The notes: generated by a model from the letters alone, not told the origin. DNA of 64,000 bases from Strix aluco (GCF_031877795.1 NC_133946.1:10453144-10517143), one strand, 5' to 3'; counted from the stretch's first letter, positions 1 to 13,169 are shown. Program-made: numbers and translations.

Positions 1-1838
1 GCTTCTTTTCCTAACATGTGGAGTCTTTTGGACTCTTGCTCCTGGAAGTTTGTACTTGGAGTGAAAAATGACATTCAGGTCAGTACTTCACAAGAGAGAT
101 CTCTGCCCTCAGCTGGGGCAGATCTGTGATAGCTGCAATTCAGCCATTCTCTGTGGTTACAGCAGATGCAGGGTTGGTTTAAGACTTAAACATGTCTAAG
201 TCTTAATCTCAAACCACCAAAATCCTCAGAACTTCTAATATTGGCTTGATGAGTGGTGAAACGTGGGGTTACAGCAAAAGAAGAATCATTTAACATTAAG
301 CATCAACTTGTAATACAGACTGTAGTGTTGGTCACTACAAATAGCATAGCTGGCTTGTCTAGAATTTCCTACAGCACAGAGAATGATTAGCAATCAAGCT
401 GTTGGGCTCTGCAAGTTGCTGCTAATCAGTTGAACTACTGTAACTGTCTGAAAGTGCACTCAATTACTCTCAATACAATGCAAATAGCAGCAGCTTAAAA
501 GGTATTTCAGTCATTCAGTAGTTTCAGTAAGAAGCTCCACCTTGCAAGCTCAGACGTTCATTTAATGCACTTGGAATTAACAGCTCATTTTCTACAGAAC
601 TCCAAAGAGAAACGTCAAAACAGGACCCCAGTCTGAAAACAAGAGAGGCAGTTTCTTGAAGTCGACGTTTTAAGAGAAGTGAAAAGGTAATTATGAGGTT
701 ACAGTGTTCTTTCCTTTGTTTCACCCACAGACATGCTGTTAAATAACATGCCTATAAAGTATGATGCTCTGATTTGTCTGACTAAATATTATCCCCTACA
801 GAGATAGGCTTCTACAGCTTATCTAATCACTGTGTGCTCTTTATAAGCAGTGATGAGGAACCAGTACCTCTAAGAGGCAATTCATTTCACCCTAAAGTAA
901 GTAAAAATTTTAAATAGCTTACATGAATTTTGCCTTAAAGTGCCTACTTCTTTTCTGTGATGGTAAGTGAAGCCTCAGATGGCTACCTCAGATGTAGTTA
1001 TCTACCTAAGCAGTAGATAAAGTTGGGCGAGATGGATTCTGTCTTCAGTGTCAGCTCCTATGTTTCCTTCAATTTATATGCAACTCCTTTCTTAACCTTG
1101 GACAAAACAAGTCTGATTTTGTCAGGACACACAGACTTTCCTCCTGACATTAGCACAAACAGGTTCAGGGACGCAGGGCAGGGCCCATGACTACTCTGCC
1201 CCTGTCTTCTCCTTTGATTGGTTATGTTTGGAATTAGCAAATAAACTTTAACAAAATAATCATCTGCTTCTTAACGAGCTGCTTTTCTACATGGATGATT
1301 TTAATTTTTTTTTTTTTTTTTTAATTTGGGGGTATCTTCCTGTGAGGACTTCTCCTCAGAACTGCACTGGCCAACTTAAATGTTATCCTTAGAAGCTGAG
1401 AGCAATTTATTACTCCACCATTTAAGAACAACAGAGCAGATAACCAGAATCGTCCTGTTGTTCCTCCACCATAGACACTGATAAGCATTTGAGAAAATTT
1501 AACAATAGAACTAAGCCAGAAATATGAAAAAAGATCAGAATGAATAACAAGTTTCTCCTCTTTCCTGGAACAATCTCGGTAATGGAACAAAAGTAATCCT
1601 TCTTTGAGACTGTCATTACAGAAGTGTTAAATGGATAACAGCAAGCTTCTCAAGAGAACTGAGTTAAGCATCCAGTTCTTGCATACTAACAGACAACTAG
1701 GTTTCCATTAAAATAAAGCAGCATCCAATTTTCTTCTATTACATGCCTGCCTGACATTCACAATGTCATTATGACTTATTCTTCTAACCAGAGTTGTAAC
1801 TTACTTATGTTCTTTGATTTCTCTCCTTCTTAAAGATT
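1..1838. other. Intergenic, 5' flank of first OR
   Basis: AT-rich DNA with no recognisable coding exon or transposon. It contains a T18 homopolymer at 1305-1322. The last part should hold the intron and non-coding 5' exon(s) of the OR at 1855, but no promoter can be placed from sequence alone. Short open frames here show no family resemblance. Confidence 0.5.
1305..1322. repeat. T18 homopolymer
   Basis: Uninterrupted run of 18 T. It could be a retroposon tail on the opposite strand, but no attached element is recognisable. Confidence 0.9.
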
Positions 1839-1839
1839 C

Positions 1840-1841
1840 AG
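1840..1841 (+). promoter_or_regulatory. Splice acceptor before OR coding exon
   Basis: A pyrimidine-rich stretch (1810-1830) ends in CAG 13 bp before the ATG at 1855. It fits the usual OR structure of an intron in the 5' UTR and supports the chosen start. Confidence 0.6.
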
Positions 1842-1854
1842 GTTCATTAAGGGA

Positions 1855-2820
1855 ATGTTCAGAAGAAACAAGACAACCGTTGATGAGTTCATTCTCTTGG
1901 GAATCACAGACATTTGGGAGCTGCAGGTCATTCTCTTTGTGCTGTTCCTTCTGATCTGCGTCACCTCGTTGGTGGGGAATCTTGGCATGATTGCATTAAT
2001 CAGGCTTGACTCCCGACTCCACACCCCCATGTACTTCTTCCTCTGCCACCTCTCTCTGGTAGACCTAGGTAATTCCTCAGCAGTTGCTCCCAAAATGCTA
2101 GTGAGCTTCTTTGAAGAAAGGAAAGCCATCTCTCTGCCAGGGTGTGCAGCCCAGATGTACTTTTGTGGAGTCTGCATAATCACTGAGTGTTACCTGCTGG
2201 CTGCAATGGCCTACGACCGGTACGTGGCCATCTGTAACCCTCTGTTCTACATGGCCACCATGTCTCAAAAGTTTTGCGTCCAACTGGCCGTGGCATCCTA
2301 TGTAGTAGCTACTGTGAATGAAACAGTGCTTGTCAGCTCCGTGTTCAGTTTACACTTCTGTGGCCCTAATGTCATCAATCACTTCTTCTGTGACATTCCT
2401 CCACTCCTGAAACTTTCCTGCTCCAGTACTACTCTCAATGAACATGTGCTTTTTACCATTGCTACTTTTATTACACTCAGCACTTTAGTATTCATTGTTG
2501 TCTCTTATGGTTATATCCTTACCACTGTCCTGAGGATCTGCTCCTCGGAAGGCAGGCACAAAGCTTTCTCCACCTGTGCTTCACATTTGACATCAGTATC
2601 AGTTTTTTATGGGACTATGATCTTCACATATCTCCGCCCCAGTTCTAGCTACACCCTGGACCAGGACAAAGTGGTGTCTGTTGTCTACACCCTGCTGATC
2701 CCCATGCTGAACCCCCTGATCTACAGCCTGAGGAACACAGAGGTGAAGGATAGTCTCAAGAGACTCCTAGAAAAAGTACTTGTTTCCTTTAGAAATCAAA
2801 CAGGTAAAGAGGTGTCATAA
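1855..2820 (+). CDS. Odorant receptor, class II, family 5/8/9-like
   Basis: Intact 321-residue seven-transmembrane odorant receptor, normal length for the family. Seen in the sequence: N-glycosylation site NKT at residue 5, TM1 GN at 41-42, HTPMYFFL at 56-63, TM3 Cys97, [10 protein letters not shown] at 118-127, extracellular loop 2 cysteines 169, 179 and 189, SY at 217-218, KAFSTCASH at 236-244 and [12 protein letters not shown] at 283-294. All hallmark residues are present, so the gene is probably functional. ORs of this type sit in the cilia of olfactory neurons and signal through G-alpha-olf; the ligand cannot be predicted. The start is set by the splice acceptor at 1840. The family 5/8/9 placement is by eye from the TM2-TM4 pattern and is less certain than the OR call. 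Confidence 0.96.
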   Translation: MFRRNKTTVDEFILLGITDIWELQVILFVLFLLICVTSLVGNLGMIALIRLDSRLHTPMYFFLCHLSLVDLGNSSAVAPKMLVSFFEERKAISLPGCAAQMYFCGVCIITECYLLAAMAYDRYVAICNPLFYMATMSQKFCVQLAVASYVVATVNETVLVSSVFSLHFCGPNVINHFFCDIPPLLKLSCSSTTLNEHVLFTIATFITLSTLVFIVVSYGYILTTVLRICSSEGRHKAFSTCASHLTSVSVFYGTMIFTYLRPSSSYTLDQDKVVSVVYTLLIPMLNPLIYSLRNTEVKDSLKRLLEKVLVSFRNQTGKEVS

Positions 2821-2829
2821 ACTAAGCAA

Positions 2830-2835
2830 AATAAA
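2830..2835 (+). terminator. Polyadenylation signal AATAAA after first OR
   Basis: Canonical AATAAA 10 bp past the stop codon. It would give a very short 3' UTR; a later signal may be used instead. Confidence 0.4.
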
Positions 2836-5567
2836 CTTGGACATTCTTGAATTTCAGTCTCCATTTGGCTGCTGACCATTTAAACTGAAAGCAAAAAGAA
2901 GATAATAATCATGAGGACCCAAGTGCTTGTGCATGTCATTGCTACAAGATACAGTGAGCCACTGCCTTCTTTCTCCTCTGTCAGGGTGTAGCTATACTGT
3001 CTGATTTTACCCTTAAACCCACCAATTATACTCAAAGCCTCACGTGCACTCCTTTCCCACATGCCACACCCTACTTTGAAGACTTGCTGTTCTTTGTGTC
3101 ACTCCATAAGGAGCTGTGTTTTCCCTCACATTATTTAGTTCTTCTGGCAGATCTTCAAGAGGGAGTGATGGGGCAAAGAGGAGATCCAGGTCCTTATGGA
3201 TGTTTGCTAAAAATAAATCTGGGCTAACGTGTTTGAAACCAGGAGCATTTCCAATTGGCAGTATGGTCTGGGTTTGCAGAAGCCAGGTTTAACATTACTA
3301 ATGAGCAGTGCTGTTTTAAGATCAAATAAATGAATGCTACATATGTGCATTCCTCAGCAGACACAGCTCGATGCAATCAATTCTATGTGACATCTTTATA
3401 GGACCCTTTGCTGATACAGCAAACCCATCTATTTTAAAAAGACAAACAAGAAAAAGTCCCAGCTGGGGATTTAAATAGAAAGTGTCATCTAAGATGATGG
3501 ATCACCACTCACAAACACTTATTCATTAGCAGAACCAGTGCTAGACCACACCACATCAACAGAACCCCTTATAAGGATCAGAGAAAAGGAGAGCTTTTGC
3601 CTCAGGAAGAGCTTCCCCACAAGTATTTTATGTGCCACACTTAGGAAAAATTACTTTGGGAGATACAAATTTCACCCCTTTGATAGTGAAGTGCTCAGAG
3701 CCAAGTAAATATGAATTGCTGTTAGATACACAAAATTAGGGACATGATTCTTAGCCATGCAGAAACAGAGTGGTTCAGACACACCTGTGACACAGCATTC
3801 ATCACAGGAAAGATATTTTGGAGGATGACTAGTTCCTAGCTTGACATCAAATTCACTGAATGGACCATGAAAAACTACTGGATATGACATGAGAAACCAC
3901 TGGACATAACAAATAACAGTGAGGAAGTGTCAAATTAACAGCACCGTGACAGATAGACAGATTTCACCAGTGGTCAGGAGGGCACCAGAGGTGCTAGAGG
4001 TGGACAGACCTCAGAGATGGTTGAAGGGCAAGCATTGGGCACCCTTTGGGCAGCCAACCCTCACAAGGCCAGCAGTACCTAGGAACCATACCAGAAACAC
4101 CACGGGTCTAGTTTACCTGGGTATCAGGAATAGCAAAATCAGGTGTGAATGTAGCAAAACCGGAAGGAACGTGGGGAAGTGATCAGGGTGGGTCTTTTAT
4201 CTGGGAGGAGACATTGGTGGAGAAACTGAGGTATCATGGCTGGTAAGGGAAGAGCAAGAGGGGGACAATGAGAGAAGGGAGGTGTTAAAAGGAGCTGGTG
4301 GTCTCTAAGCAGGCTGCTGGTCAGTTTGGCTTGACCACTGCAGCTGGTCCCATCCTCTTATTAAATTGTATTCACAATGATGAACTATGTATTTATGACT
4401 AATTCTGCCAACAACTGGGTTTTAAAGCTTAGAAATTCTTTTGGGGAAGAGATGCAGCTACATGCCAGGTATAAGCAATGCAATTATTTCACCATAGTCA
4501 GCTGGGACATCAAACATAATAAAAATCTATCCATGTGGCCACACAGACAGCAGGAAATACACACACCTAGTAGAATGAGAGCTCCTGGTCACTGCCACTG
4601 TGTGTGGTAGGTTGGGAACAGAAAGGAAACAGCTTTAAGAAGAGATGGAACAGAACATCAGAGCATAGCCCTAAAAACAAGAAGTTTTGTGAATAGAAAG
4701 GAAAGGGATTTAATATTGAAGATAATCAGGGGTATTTCATACCTGGGTTAGACAGACTGAGCCGTGTTTTATTTCAGAGTCCAAGGAAGTTTAGAAGCAG
4801 AGGCACGTTCCTGTAACACATCCACGTGGCTACTGTCAGGGAACTGCAAGGGCCAGCTGGTCCCCAAGGGATGGGGGGGTGCAAGGAGCCAAGGGGGATG
4901 CTGGCGCAGGCAGTGCCTCGCTCCTGGGGCATAGACCTGCAGGGGCTGAACACAGTGGGCAGAGCCAAGGGCTGGCAACGGGCTTCATTAACAGCCCCAG
5001 CAAGCAGTGAGTTAGATACAGGGTCTACCCACAGCATACCATCAGGATTGATGGGAGATAGGCCAGGAACAGGGTTGGAGACAAAGCTTCACTCTTGATC
5101 CAGCATCCATCCATGAGGCAGAGACACAGCACAGTCAAGGAAGGGCTGATAGCCCTAGACTGAGCTTAAAATGGGGCTCCTGGGTCATGGGCAGGGAGGG
5201 GCATGTGTGTGGAGTGGTCCAGATGAGACTCGTCAGGGCCATTAAGTCCTATTAGTGCCCTCAAGGCCCTAGCAGCTTCTAAAGTGGAGTCAGGAAGTAG
5301 TAGCAAGAAGGTTCAGTTTTGGTCATGAATTAGCAGAATAATACCAGTGAGAGGGTGAATCTCTGTAAGAGGAGTGATTCTTTAAGAGAAGTTGAGGAAC
5401 TCATTAAGACCCCACTGATAAGGGCTGTCCTATGCCATTTAACCCCTCCCTTTGCTGTCCAAATTGAAAGAACTAAACATAAACCTCACTTTCTGAATCA
5501 GCTGAAATACCTGCTTTACATGATAGTAAGTTTTCAAGGAATCACACCTTCCCAGGTAGAGGAAATA
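2836..5567. other. Intergenic between OR 1 and CR1 fragment
   Basis: No gene recognised. About 3960-4370 and 4780-5300 are more GC-rich than their surroundings and read like degraded interspersed repeat, but I could not assign a family. Short frames here look non-coding. Confidence 0.4.
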
Positions 5568-5893
5568 TAGTTTCTAATATATGAAAATACAAAGTGCTTA
5601 AAGGGTGGCTACAAAGAGGACAGAGGCCATATGGAGAAGACAGGGGGCAACAAGTTGCACTGGGAGAGATTTCATCTTGACATAAGAAAGAAACGTTTAC
5701 AGAAGAACAATCATTCACTGGAACAACCTCACCAGGGATGTGGTAGAGTCCCCGTCACTGGAGGATTTCAAGGTGCAACTGGACAGGGTGCTAGATAATC
5801 TCATCTAGGTTCCCTTTCCCACAAAATGTTGGACCGGATGATCTTTCAAGGTCCCTTCCAACCTGGGCTGTTCTATGATGATTCTATGAATTG
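5568..5893 (+). mobile_element. CR1 LINE, 5'-truncated 3' end
   Basis: The 3' part of a CR1 element in + orientation. It has the characteristic closing stretch (rank of GGATGATC, CAAGGTCCCTTCCAACC) and ends in the diagnostic 3' repeat TCTATGATGATTCTATG. No reverse transcriptase remains. Numerous differences from typical CR1 indicate an old copy. Confidence 0.85.
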
Positions 5894-8800
5894 CCACCAA
5901 AGTAATAAACACTATTCCACGTGTGTGTGCATATGTATGTGCGTGCAGTCCAAGGTGAATGATAGTTCTGTGTTAGTCTTTAATCTTCTTGTTCTCAGTG
6001 TTTATGTTGGCTCTGTCGATTGCACTGTGTCTAAACAGCTCATCTCACATATTGTGTGTGCATAAGTATTTAAGAGAGTAAAAAAGACTTTCAGTGGAAA
6101 ACAGCCCATTTAGAGGAAACATGAAACAAACCTAGTAACTGAGTCCAGATTTTTGCAGTTCAGATGGCTGAAGTTAAAAAAACCAACTATCTGCTGAATC
6201 CTGTGCAGTTCCCTCAGAATGTCTTCTGAATTCTTGAGCTATCTGTCCTGGGTCCAGGCAGACGGGAAAGAGACGGCTACCTGGTGCTTGGGGAAGCTAT
6301 CTAGACTGTCCATTCCACCAGTGCCTTCCCACCCCACTGGCTCTTGGCAAGTCATTTGACCAAATATAGGTATTTATCCTCCTCTTCCCAAACGGATATC
6401 AGTCACTCTCTAGAAATTCTGATTCCTCTGAGCTGAATGTGGAGGAAGCGTTGTTTCCCTTGTGCTCTGAAAACAGCTATTTTCCCTGTTAACTATACAG
6501 AAAGTCAGTAGCTTAGACCTAGACAACTAACTTTTGGACATCTGAGGAGGATTTCACCTTATGAGATGTATCAGATTCTGCATCTCCTGATGTCTTCAGA
6601 ATGAAATTGGAGTATTGATGTGTTTCACCCTCACAGAAGTAATTTGACTCAAAATAGGAACAACTGGATAAAATTCCACGTATAAACAATCCTTTAAAAA
6701 CTCCACAGATCTATTAAAATATTTTGTCTCTTAATATTTGAAGTGTAACGTACAGTTCAACAAGACTTGAACAGAGAACAGGCAATTTTAACAACTTTTA
6801 CAACTACAATTGTTTATGATTAAATACTTAAAAGTATACTTGGGCTTGTGCTTACAAGAAGTAATTGCAATGTTACCTCTGGGACCACTTCCCTTTGGCA
6901 TTTAAAATTAGTTACGGTGTCTCAAAAGTGAAATTTTAAAATGTGATTTCAATTCTTCCACTACTTTGCTATCACTTTGAATGAGTTAAATCTTTGTGAA
7001 GGACCAAGCCACTCCACATTTATTTCTTACCTACAAATATCTAACATTTCTTGAGACTGGGGAGGGTGTCTGCAATTTTCTTTTGTGTATTCTGCTATCA
7101 GTATTCCTGTTATTGGATGAGTTTCAACCTTCTTGCAGATTCAACATTTTCAGGTACAGAAAGAACATTCTTTAATTTTACAAATCTTGAACAGAGATGT
7201 GTCAGGATTATTTCAAGGTATTTTGGTCTATATGAGAATGTCCAGGGTATGTTTGTCCCTGCTGATAGATATGCCATGATAAGATAATGGTTTCTCTAAG
7301 AAACCTCTTTCAACCTTGAGCAAAGTACTTATCTTATTTTTGTCTACTTTTTTCTCACCTATAAAACCTAAATGACTCTCATCCTTCAAATTGCTTTGAA
7401 ATTAGAAGATGTAAAGTTCAGAGCTTGTGCTATCTACTAACGTCAATAATATGAGGAGAGGATTTTCAGAAGTGTGTAAGTGATCTAGAAGCACAGCTCT
7501 CAAGTCCATGGAATTTCTCATGAGCCACTTGGTCTCAGATACTCCAAAGTATTTAGAAAACTAAATCCTATAGAAATTCCCCCTCTAGTTATTTATGCTA
7601 TTGCTGAATTTCCCTTCTCACTCCCAGAGGCTTACAGTTTTCAGATCCTGAAGAATGTTTTTTAATGTGGTATGATACTCATCAAAAACATTGCCACAAC
7701 TGGTTTATTGAAGGCAAAATTTAATTGATCTTTGCCTACGCAGTGTAGTTATGTAAATTATAAATGCCTGAACAGAATCAGAAGTTGAATGTAGCTGTTC
7801 ATGTTGGCACAGGCTTTAAAACGGTTGTGCATATATGTGCTTAATGAGAGAAAGATGTCTTTCAAGTTCTGCATCCATCTTAAGAAAGATGCTGAATTTC
7901 ATGTTATTCAGGTTCTTATAGTTGACATCATAACGGATAGAGTCCACTTAGTCTAGAGAATTCATGTCTTGAATAACAATTGGATTAATCTCATTAAACA
8001 TCAGGGATCAAACCCATCTCACTGAAATTTAGGTGTTTAGATATATGAGCCAACTGCCACATTTGCACAGGTGCCACTGAAAAGCTACTTGATACAGTTC
8101 ACACCAATCCTCTGCAGCTCTTTTATCACATGTGCTTGTCCCATACAGATGTCTTGGATACTGTAGTGTACGGTAAGAAGCACCGATGCTTCGGCACCTT
8201 AATCCTTCCTTTCAAGTCAGGAGGGATGCACCTGCCTTGGCTGACTAGAAGGTAGGTGCTGAGCAGGCTGGGCTCCCTGGGCTGCAGTGCTGTTGTACAG
8301 ACTGCTGTGGTAGCTCTGCCATCTCACCTACCTGAGACAGCAATCTTGGGCTGAGGCAAACCGCCTCCTTGAATTGAGCTTTTTAAGATTGTTTCTCAAC
8401 CTCCCTTCCAGAACAGTTTCTGTTTTGGAAAGGTGCTTCATTTTGCAATGCTCTCCCTTGACAACATAATTACTAATTCAGGCTGTGAGAGTCTGCTTGG
8501 TCTTAAAAACACAGGATAGGATTCAGTTTCAGGTTAAGGCATCAGATTTAGGCACCTACATATAAACATTTATATGTAAGTTATACATCTAAATTTCTGT
8601 CATGAGTAAGGAATAAATCAGATGTCAATGTTAAGTCCAGAAGTCTACTCAGGTTCTCAGAAACAGCTGAGAAGTTGAGATAGATAAAGTTATCACCTAC
8701 TAGCTGGTCATCTGAATTGCCCTTTAGAGTCCATTGACTGTATCAACTAGGCATCCAAATAATTTCTTCAGCCACAGCAGTCTGGTACCACTTGAGACAT

Positions 8801-9686
8801 CCTGGTGTGACCTGTCATTTGTCCAATTTTCATTCCAGAGGAGCACAACCCCTCCAACATCCCTGCATCAAATGTGACAGCTGCCTTCAGAAGTCTCAGA
8901 TACCCTACAGCATATCAAGTGACATTTATTAGTGTCTTTGCACAGCGTTATTAATGTAGGCATTCTGCTACTCTCTTTTTACTGCATGAAGACTCAGGAT
9001 CCAGCAACTGTCACCATATACTACCTGCAAACTTTCTTGTCATGGTAAAGCCTTAAAACATCTTAGACAATACTGCGTAAAGACAGAACATGAAGAGTAG
9101 GAGCTATAGCGATGAAAATGCCACAAGGTCCTGGATATACATTAAGGTGGTTGGACATATTTAATTTGTTAGATGTGATCTGTGTGCTGAATTTTGCTTT
9201 ATTGCAGGAAAAGGATAGAGGCCTATGAATATTTGTCCAAAAGGGTAGATCTGTGTCATAATGAGAGTGTCTGAAGGACTCCAGACATATATTTCATGTT
9301 TCTTCCTATGTTAAGAAAGGATATCGATAACTGGGATTTTAATACATAATCTTTTGATCTAACAGTGAATTTTGATTTTCTAAAGAGAATAGTAACTCTG
9401 TTGGGCATTAAAATATGTATAAATTAGGCATTCTTCTGTTAAATCTGTGTGATTAGCCTGCAACCAACATGAACAGGGGTTCAGCTAAATGTACCATGAG
9501 AAAACTTTCTCAACATTTTCTCATTTCTCTGGTCACCGTAATAGATAATATAAAATGGATGGTATGTTGTGTCTGGTACATTATTTTCCACAGCAGATTC
9601 TCTCCCCTTCAGAGAGAAATATAAGCTCTTGTTACACTTATTTTGCAACAGGTTTGAGTTGACTTTGTTACTGTTTCATATCTTGA
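5894..9686. other. Intergenic, about 3.8 kb
   Basis: AT-rich DNA without recognisable exons, pseudogenes or transposon ends. A short GT/AT-rich patch lies at 5918-5945. The region next to 9688 presumably contains the 5' intron of the second OR. Confidence 0.5.
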
Positions 9687-9687
9687 C

Positions 9688-9689
9688 AG
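9688..9689 (+). promoter_or_regulatory. Splice acceptor before OR coding exon
   Basis: TTTCATATCTTGACAG ends about 20 bp before the ATG at 9709, consistent with the 5'-UTR intron typical of OR genes. The pyrimidine tract is weaker than at the other ORs. Confidence 0.45.
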
Positions 9690-9708
9690 TTAAACCACTG
9701 GAATAATA

Positions 9709-10650
9709 ATGGCCAAGGAAAACCAAAGTGTAGTGACAGAGTTCGTCTTTCAAGGCCTTTCCTCCCAGCCAAGGACACAGACTGTTCTTATCATAGTGTT
9801 CCTGGTTTTTTATCTGTTCACAATTGTTGGGAACATAATGATCATTACAGTGATCAGAGCTGATAGCCAGTTGCAGTCACCCATGTACTTTTTCCTTGCC
9901 AACCTGTCCTTCTTAGACATCTGCTACATCTCCAGCAACATTTCCCAGATGCTGGTGAACCTCTTGACCAAGAAGAGGACCATCTCCTTCTCTGGATGTG
10001 CTGCTCAGATGTATTTCTCTCTGGCTTTTGGCATGACAGAGTGTGTCCTGCTTGGGGTCATGGCCTATGATCGATACATGGCAATATGTCACCCCTTGCG
10101 CTACACCGCTGTCATGAACAGGAAGGTTTGCATTCACATGGTCGTGGCTTCCTGGACCAGCAGCCTGCTGCTCTCCATGGTCATCAACAGCCTCACCTTG
10201 TGGCTGCCCTTCCGCGGGCCTGACATCTTGAACCATTACTTCTGCGAAGTACTAGCAGTGCTGGCCTTGGCCTGCGCTGACACTGCTCTTGTGGTGTTGG
10301 TCATCTTCATCTTCAGCATCCTCATAGTCTTCATCCCCTTTCTTCTGATCGTCACCTCCTACATCCACATCCTTTCTGCCATCTTGAAGATTCAATCTGC
10401 ACATGTGCAATCCAAGGCCTTCTCCACCTGTGGATCTCACTTGATGGTGGTAACCATATTCTACGGGACAGCTCTCTGCATATACATGAATCCTAAGTCA
10501 ACGCCTCCACAGGACAGGGACAAAGTGGTTGCAGTGTTTTACACCATCGTAGTCCCAATGCTGAACCCCCTCATCTACAGCCTCAGGAACAAGGACATGA
10601 AGTGTGCCCTTAGAAGGGCAATGAATAGACCCAAATCCCTGTTTATTTAA
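9709..10650 (+). CDS. Odorant receptor, class II, family 2/13-like
   Basis: Intact 313-residue OR. Visible landmarks: NQS glycosylation site at 5, GN at 41-42, QSPMYFFL at 56-63, Cys97, MAYDRYMAIC at 118-127, Cys179 and Cys189, SY at 217-218, KAFSTCGSH at 236-244, [12 protein letters not shown] near the C terminus. The LACAD loop and TECVLLGVMAYDR pattern point to family 2/13, by eye. Odd point: position 169, normally the first cysteine of the LPFCG motif in extracellular loop 2, is Arg (codon CGC at 10213-10215). The OR-specific second loop disulfide therefore cannot form in the usual way, and one remaining cysteine is left unpaired. The frame is otherwise open, so this is either a very recent functional loss or a tolerated variant. 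Role otherwise as for ORs in general; ligand unknown. Confidence 0.94.
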   Translation: MAKENQSVVTEFVFQGLSSQPRTQTVLIIVFLVFYLFTIVGNIMIITVIRADSQLQSPMYFFLANLSFLDICYISSNISQMLVNLLTKKRTISFSGCAAQMYFSLAFGMTECVLLGVMAYDRYMAICHPLRYTAVMNRKVCIHMVVASWTSSLLLSMVINSLTLWLPFRGPDILNHYFCEVLAVLALACADTALVVLVIFIFSILIVFIPFLLIVTSYIHILSAILKIQSAHVQSKAFSTCGSHLMVVTIFYGTALCIYMNPKSTPPQDRDKVVAVFYTIVVPMLNPLIYSLRNKDMKCALRRAMNRPKSLFI

Positions 10651-10830
10651 AGGCTGTATTCAAAGGTGCTATTGCATTTAGTTCTGTGAGTTGAAACAAT
10701 ACTCAAACGTGATTATCTCTCCACCTGCAATTGTCCTAGACCTATTTTTACAAAGACTGAGATGAAATTATAGATGTGCTAAATTCAACAGCACCTAAAC
10801 AAAAAGACCTTGCATACAAATAACTTTCTA

Positions 10831-10836
10831 AATAAA
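10831..10836 (+). terminator. Polyadenylation signal AATAAA after second OR
   Basis: Canonical hexamer 181 bp past the stop codon, a plausible 3' end for this OR transcript. Confidence 0.45.
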
Positions 10837-13169
10837 GTTTGGGATTTGGCCTAAAACCCAGAGGCTAATTAAAGACATTGTGACTTCAGCCTGCCTCACT
10901 CTGGCAATTCATTTAAAATAGAAGTGGACAAACTCCTTGCTTGGGTTTTTGGGCAGATTGCTGTCCCCTGGGGGAAGGTCACATGCCAGATGTCTACCCC
11001 TACTGCTATATGCCACCTTTGAGGGTGGCCAGAGGGAAGGTTTGGGTCTGACAGCTAGCCCAGGTCCTTGCTGGAGTAGGATGTGTTGCCACTTTGGTGA
11101 ACAACTCATTTTTCACAGCCCAGCAGAGACTGACAGGTATGAAGACAGATATTCCTGCTGCTCCGCACCATCCCAGAGGAAGACCCTCCAGGAGCATTAG
11201 TTAGCCTTGAATTATGTCAGCTGAGCTATCCCAGAATTGAGTTTGGACCTGGTGGGCTATGTATTGGAGAAGTCTGCACCTTCTGCAGTCTCTTGGGACA
11301 GTGTAAGTGAGCCCTTGGATAGATGAAGCCTTTAGCGGGTAAATACAAAGATAAATGCAAAGATATTCAGTGCAGAGTAAGCCAGAAAAGGGGTAGTGTA
11401 GCCAGAACCAGACACCAGCCTTTTCCTAGACCAGCCCAGGCTCCCACCACACCTAAAGGACTCCTTAGCTTTTTTTTAAATATTCTTCCCATGAGTGAAA
11501 GATAGGGAAGATAAGGCAAAGATAAAGTACCTGATTAGTGAAGGCAAACAAATGCATATGAACTGTACATGTAGGGAGAACAGGAGATTTCTTAACCCTT
11601 AACAAGGCTAAATAAGAGGCCTTGTCTAGCAGTAGATGGAGGCAATAGTCATAGCATGACCCACTGGAAGCCTCTCAGCAGGCCTGAACTCCAACATCAG
11701 CTAAGTCATTAAATCTATTTCCATCACAAATTACACTTCTCCCCTTCCCAAAACAAGGAACTCCCCTGGGTGGCAGCCACCCAAGAGTCATCAGTTTAAC
11801 AAGCCTTTCTGGGCATCTTGAAGAAGCCTCTAATGATCTTGAAACCTTCTTAGAAAGCTCATAGTAAACTTACCTCATTCTTCCTAACAAGCCCCCGGGG
11901 ACAACTTCACAGACACTAAGGAGAAGAAAACTTTTCTCTTTATTAAAGGCAGTGAGCACTTCTAAAACCATTTAGTTTGTCACAACTATTCCACACCCTG
12001 GAGTTGGTGGTTGTTGAGTTTATGGGTTGGCATACAATTTTCCAGTCCTCCACTCAGTTGGTCCAGAAGTTACCGGTGGAGTTTGAAGGACAACAGCTCT
12101 GTGCATCACACCACCAGAGCCAGGAGAGCAGCTGCCCCTGGCCAACAACTTCTGGTTGGCAGAAGTCACTCAACACCTTGCAAAAAGTGCCTGGGACATC
12201 ACAAGGGGTTCATCAACAGCCACAGCCATGGCAGATGATGAACCAGATTCAGGGTTCATCCAGGGGGTCCAGTCAGAAGCAAAAGGTAATGTGGCTAGAG
12301 ACAAAATACAGTGTACATACATTTGATCATCCAGGATTAAAACTATCTACAGCACAGGTCCAAGGTCTGTCCAGGAGCCAGATGTAGGCAGGCACACCCA
12401 CAATGAGGTGTAGGGAATGCCTGAAGGGCCCCTAAAGTGGGTGGTCCTAGTCCATAGGAGGGGGTGAGCGTGGATGTGGCAGGGGGGCAGAAAACACCAG
12501 GCAAGGCTGATCAGTACCACTATGACCTACAGCTGCCATCAGGGTCCTGACCCACATGAACCACCCCAGTTCATGAATGCCAACTGTGCTGATGGTTCTC
12601 AGTTGCTTTCTGCTGCTCGAGGGGCTGCAGGCTGTGAGGCGGTCTGCTCCGTCACCAGCTCTGTCAGTAAAAGCATGACTTGACCTGCAGCTATCCACAG
12701 CTCATCCCGACACTTACCCTCCATCTTCCTCCCTTGCACGTGTCAAAACATAGCCCTGTCCCCTACTGTGTCGCAGCCTTGCATCTCTGACACATGCTGC
12801 TGCTTAAAAACAGTTCACTTTGACAGGGTATTGAATAGCATTAATGTGTTAAAAATGCTGAATGTTGTGAAAAACACTATCAGTCCTAGTGAATTCACTC
12901 TTCACACAAGCCAACATCTTGGCAGGCTTAGGGGAGTTCATAACCTCTTACTTCAGGCTGGGGAAGGGGACATTAACACCTTATTTCTCCTTGAGAACCT
13001 CTTGGCATGGAGCACCTGCCTGAATCATCAGAGAAGTGGTGCATGGCGTGAGCTCCTTGATGCAACCTGGAGCCAGCCCGTGTGAGCACGGGGAGAATCA
13101 AGAAACGCCCAGCACAGGGCAGGGGTCTGCACCCTGAGATGCTCTCGGGGGAGTCATGCATGAGGAGAG
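10837..13169. other. Intergenic with GC-rich unassigned stretch
   Basis: No gene recognised. A moderately GC-rich stretch from about 11740 to 12700 has long but unconvincing frames (one of 136 codons begins with TTG) and resembles degraded repeat DNA of unknown family. Confidence 0.4.

Noticed and set aside
3960-5300. GC-rich stretches that might be an old retroelement or a gene remnant
   Set aside because: The composition differs from the surroundings, but I could not match any family, domain or element end.
9913-10236. Antisense frames inside the ORs (here and at 22961, 37152, 43112, 47860)
   Set aside because: The same antisense pattern recurs in every OR because the family's conserved codons leave one antisense frame open. 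These are shadows, not genes.
11977-12387. 136-codon + strand frame
   Set aside because: It starts with TTG, has low-complexity Gln/Ser-rich content and overlaps another frame. The surrounding DNA looks like degraded repeat.
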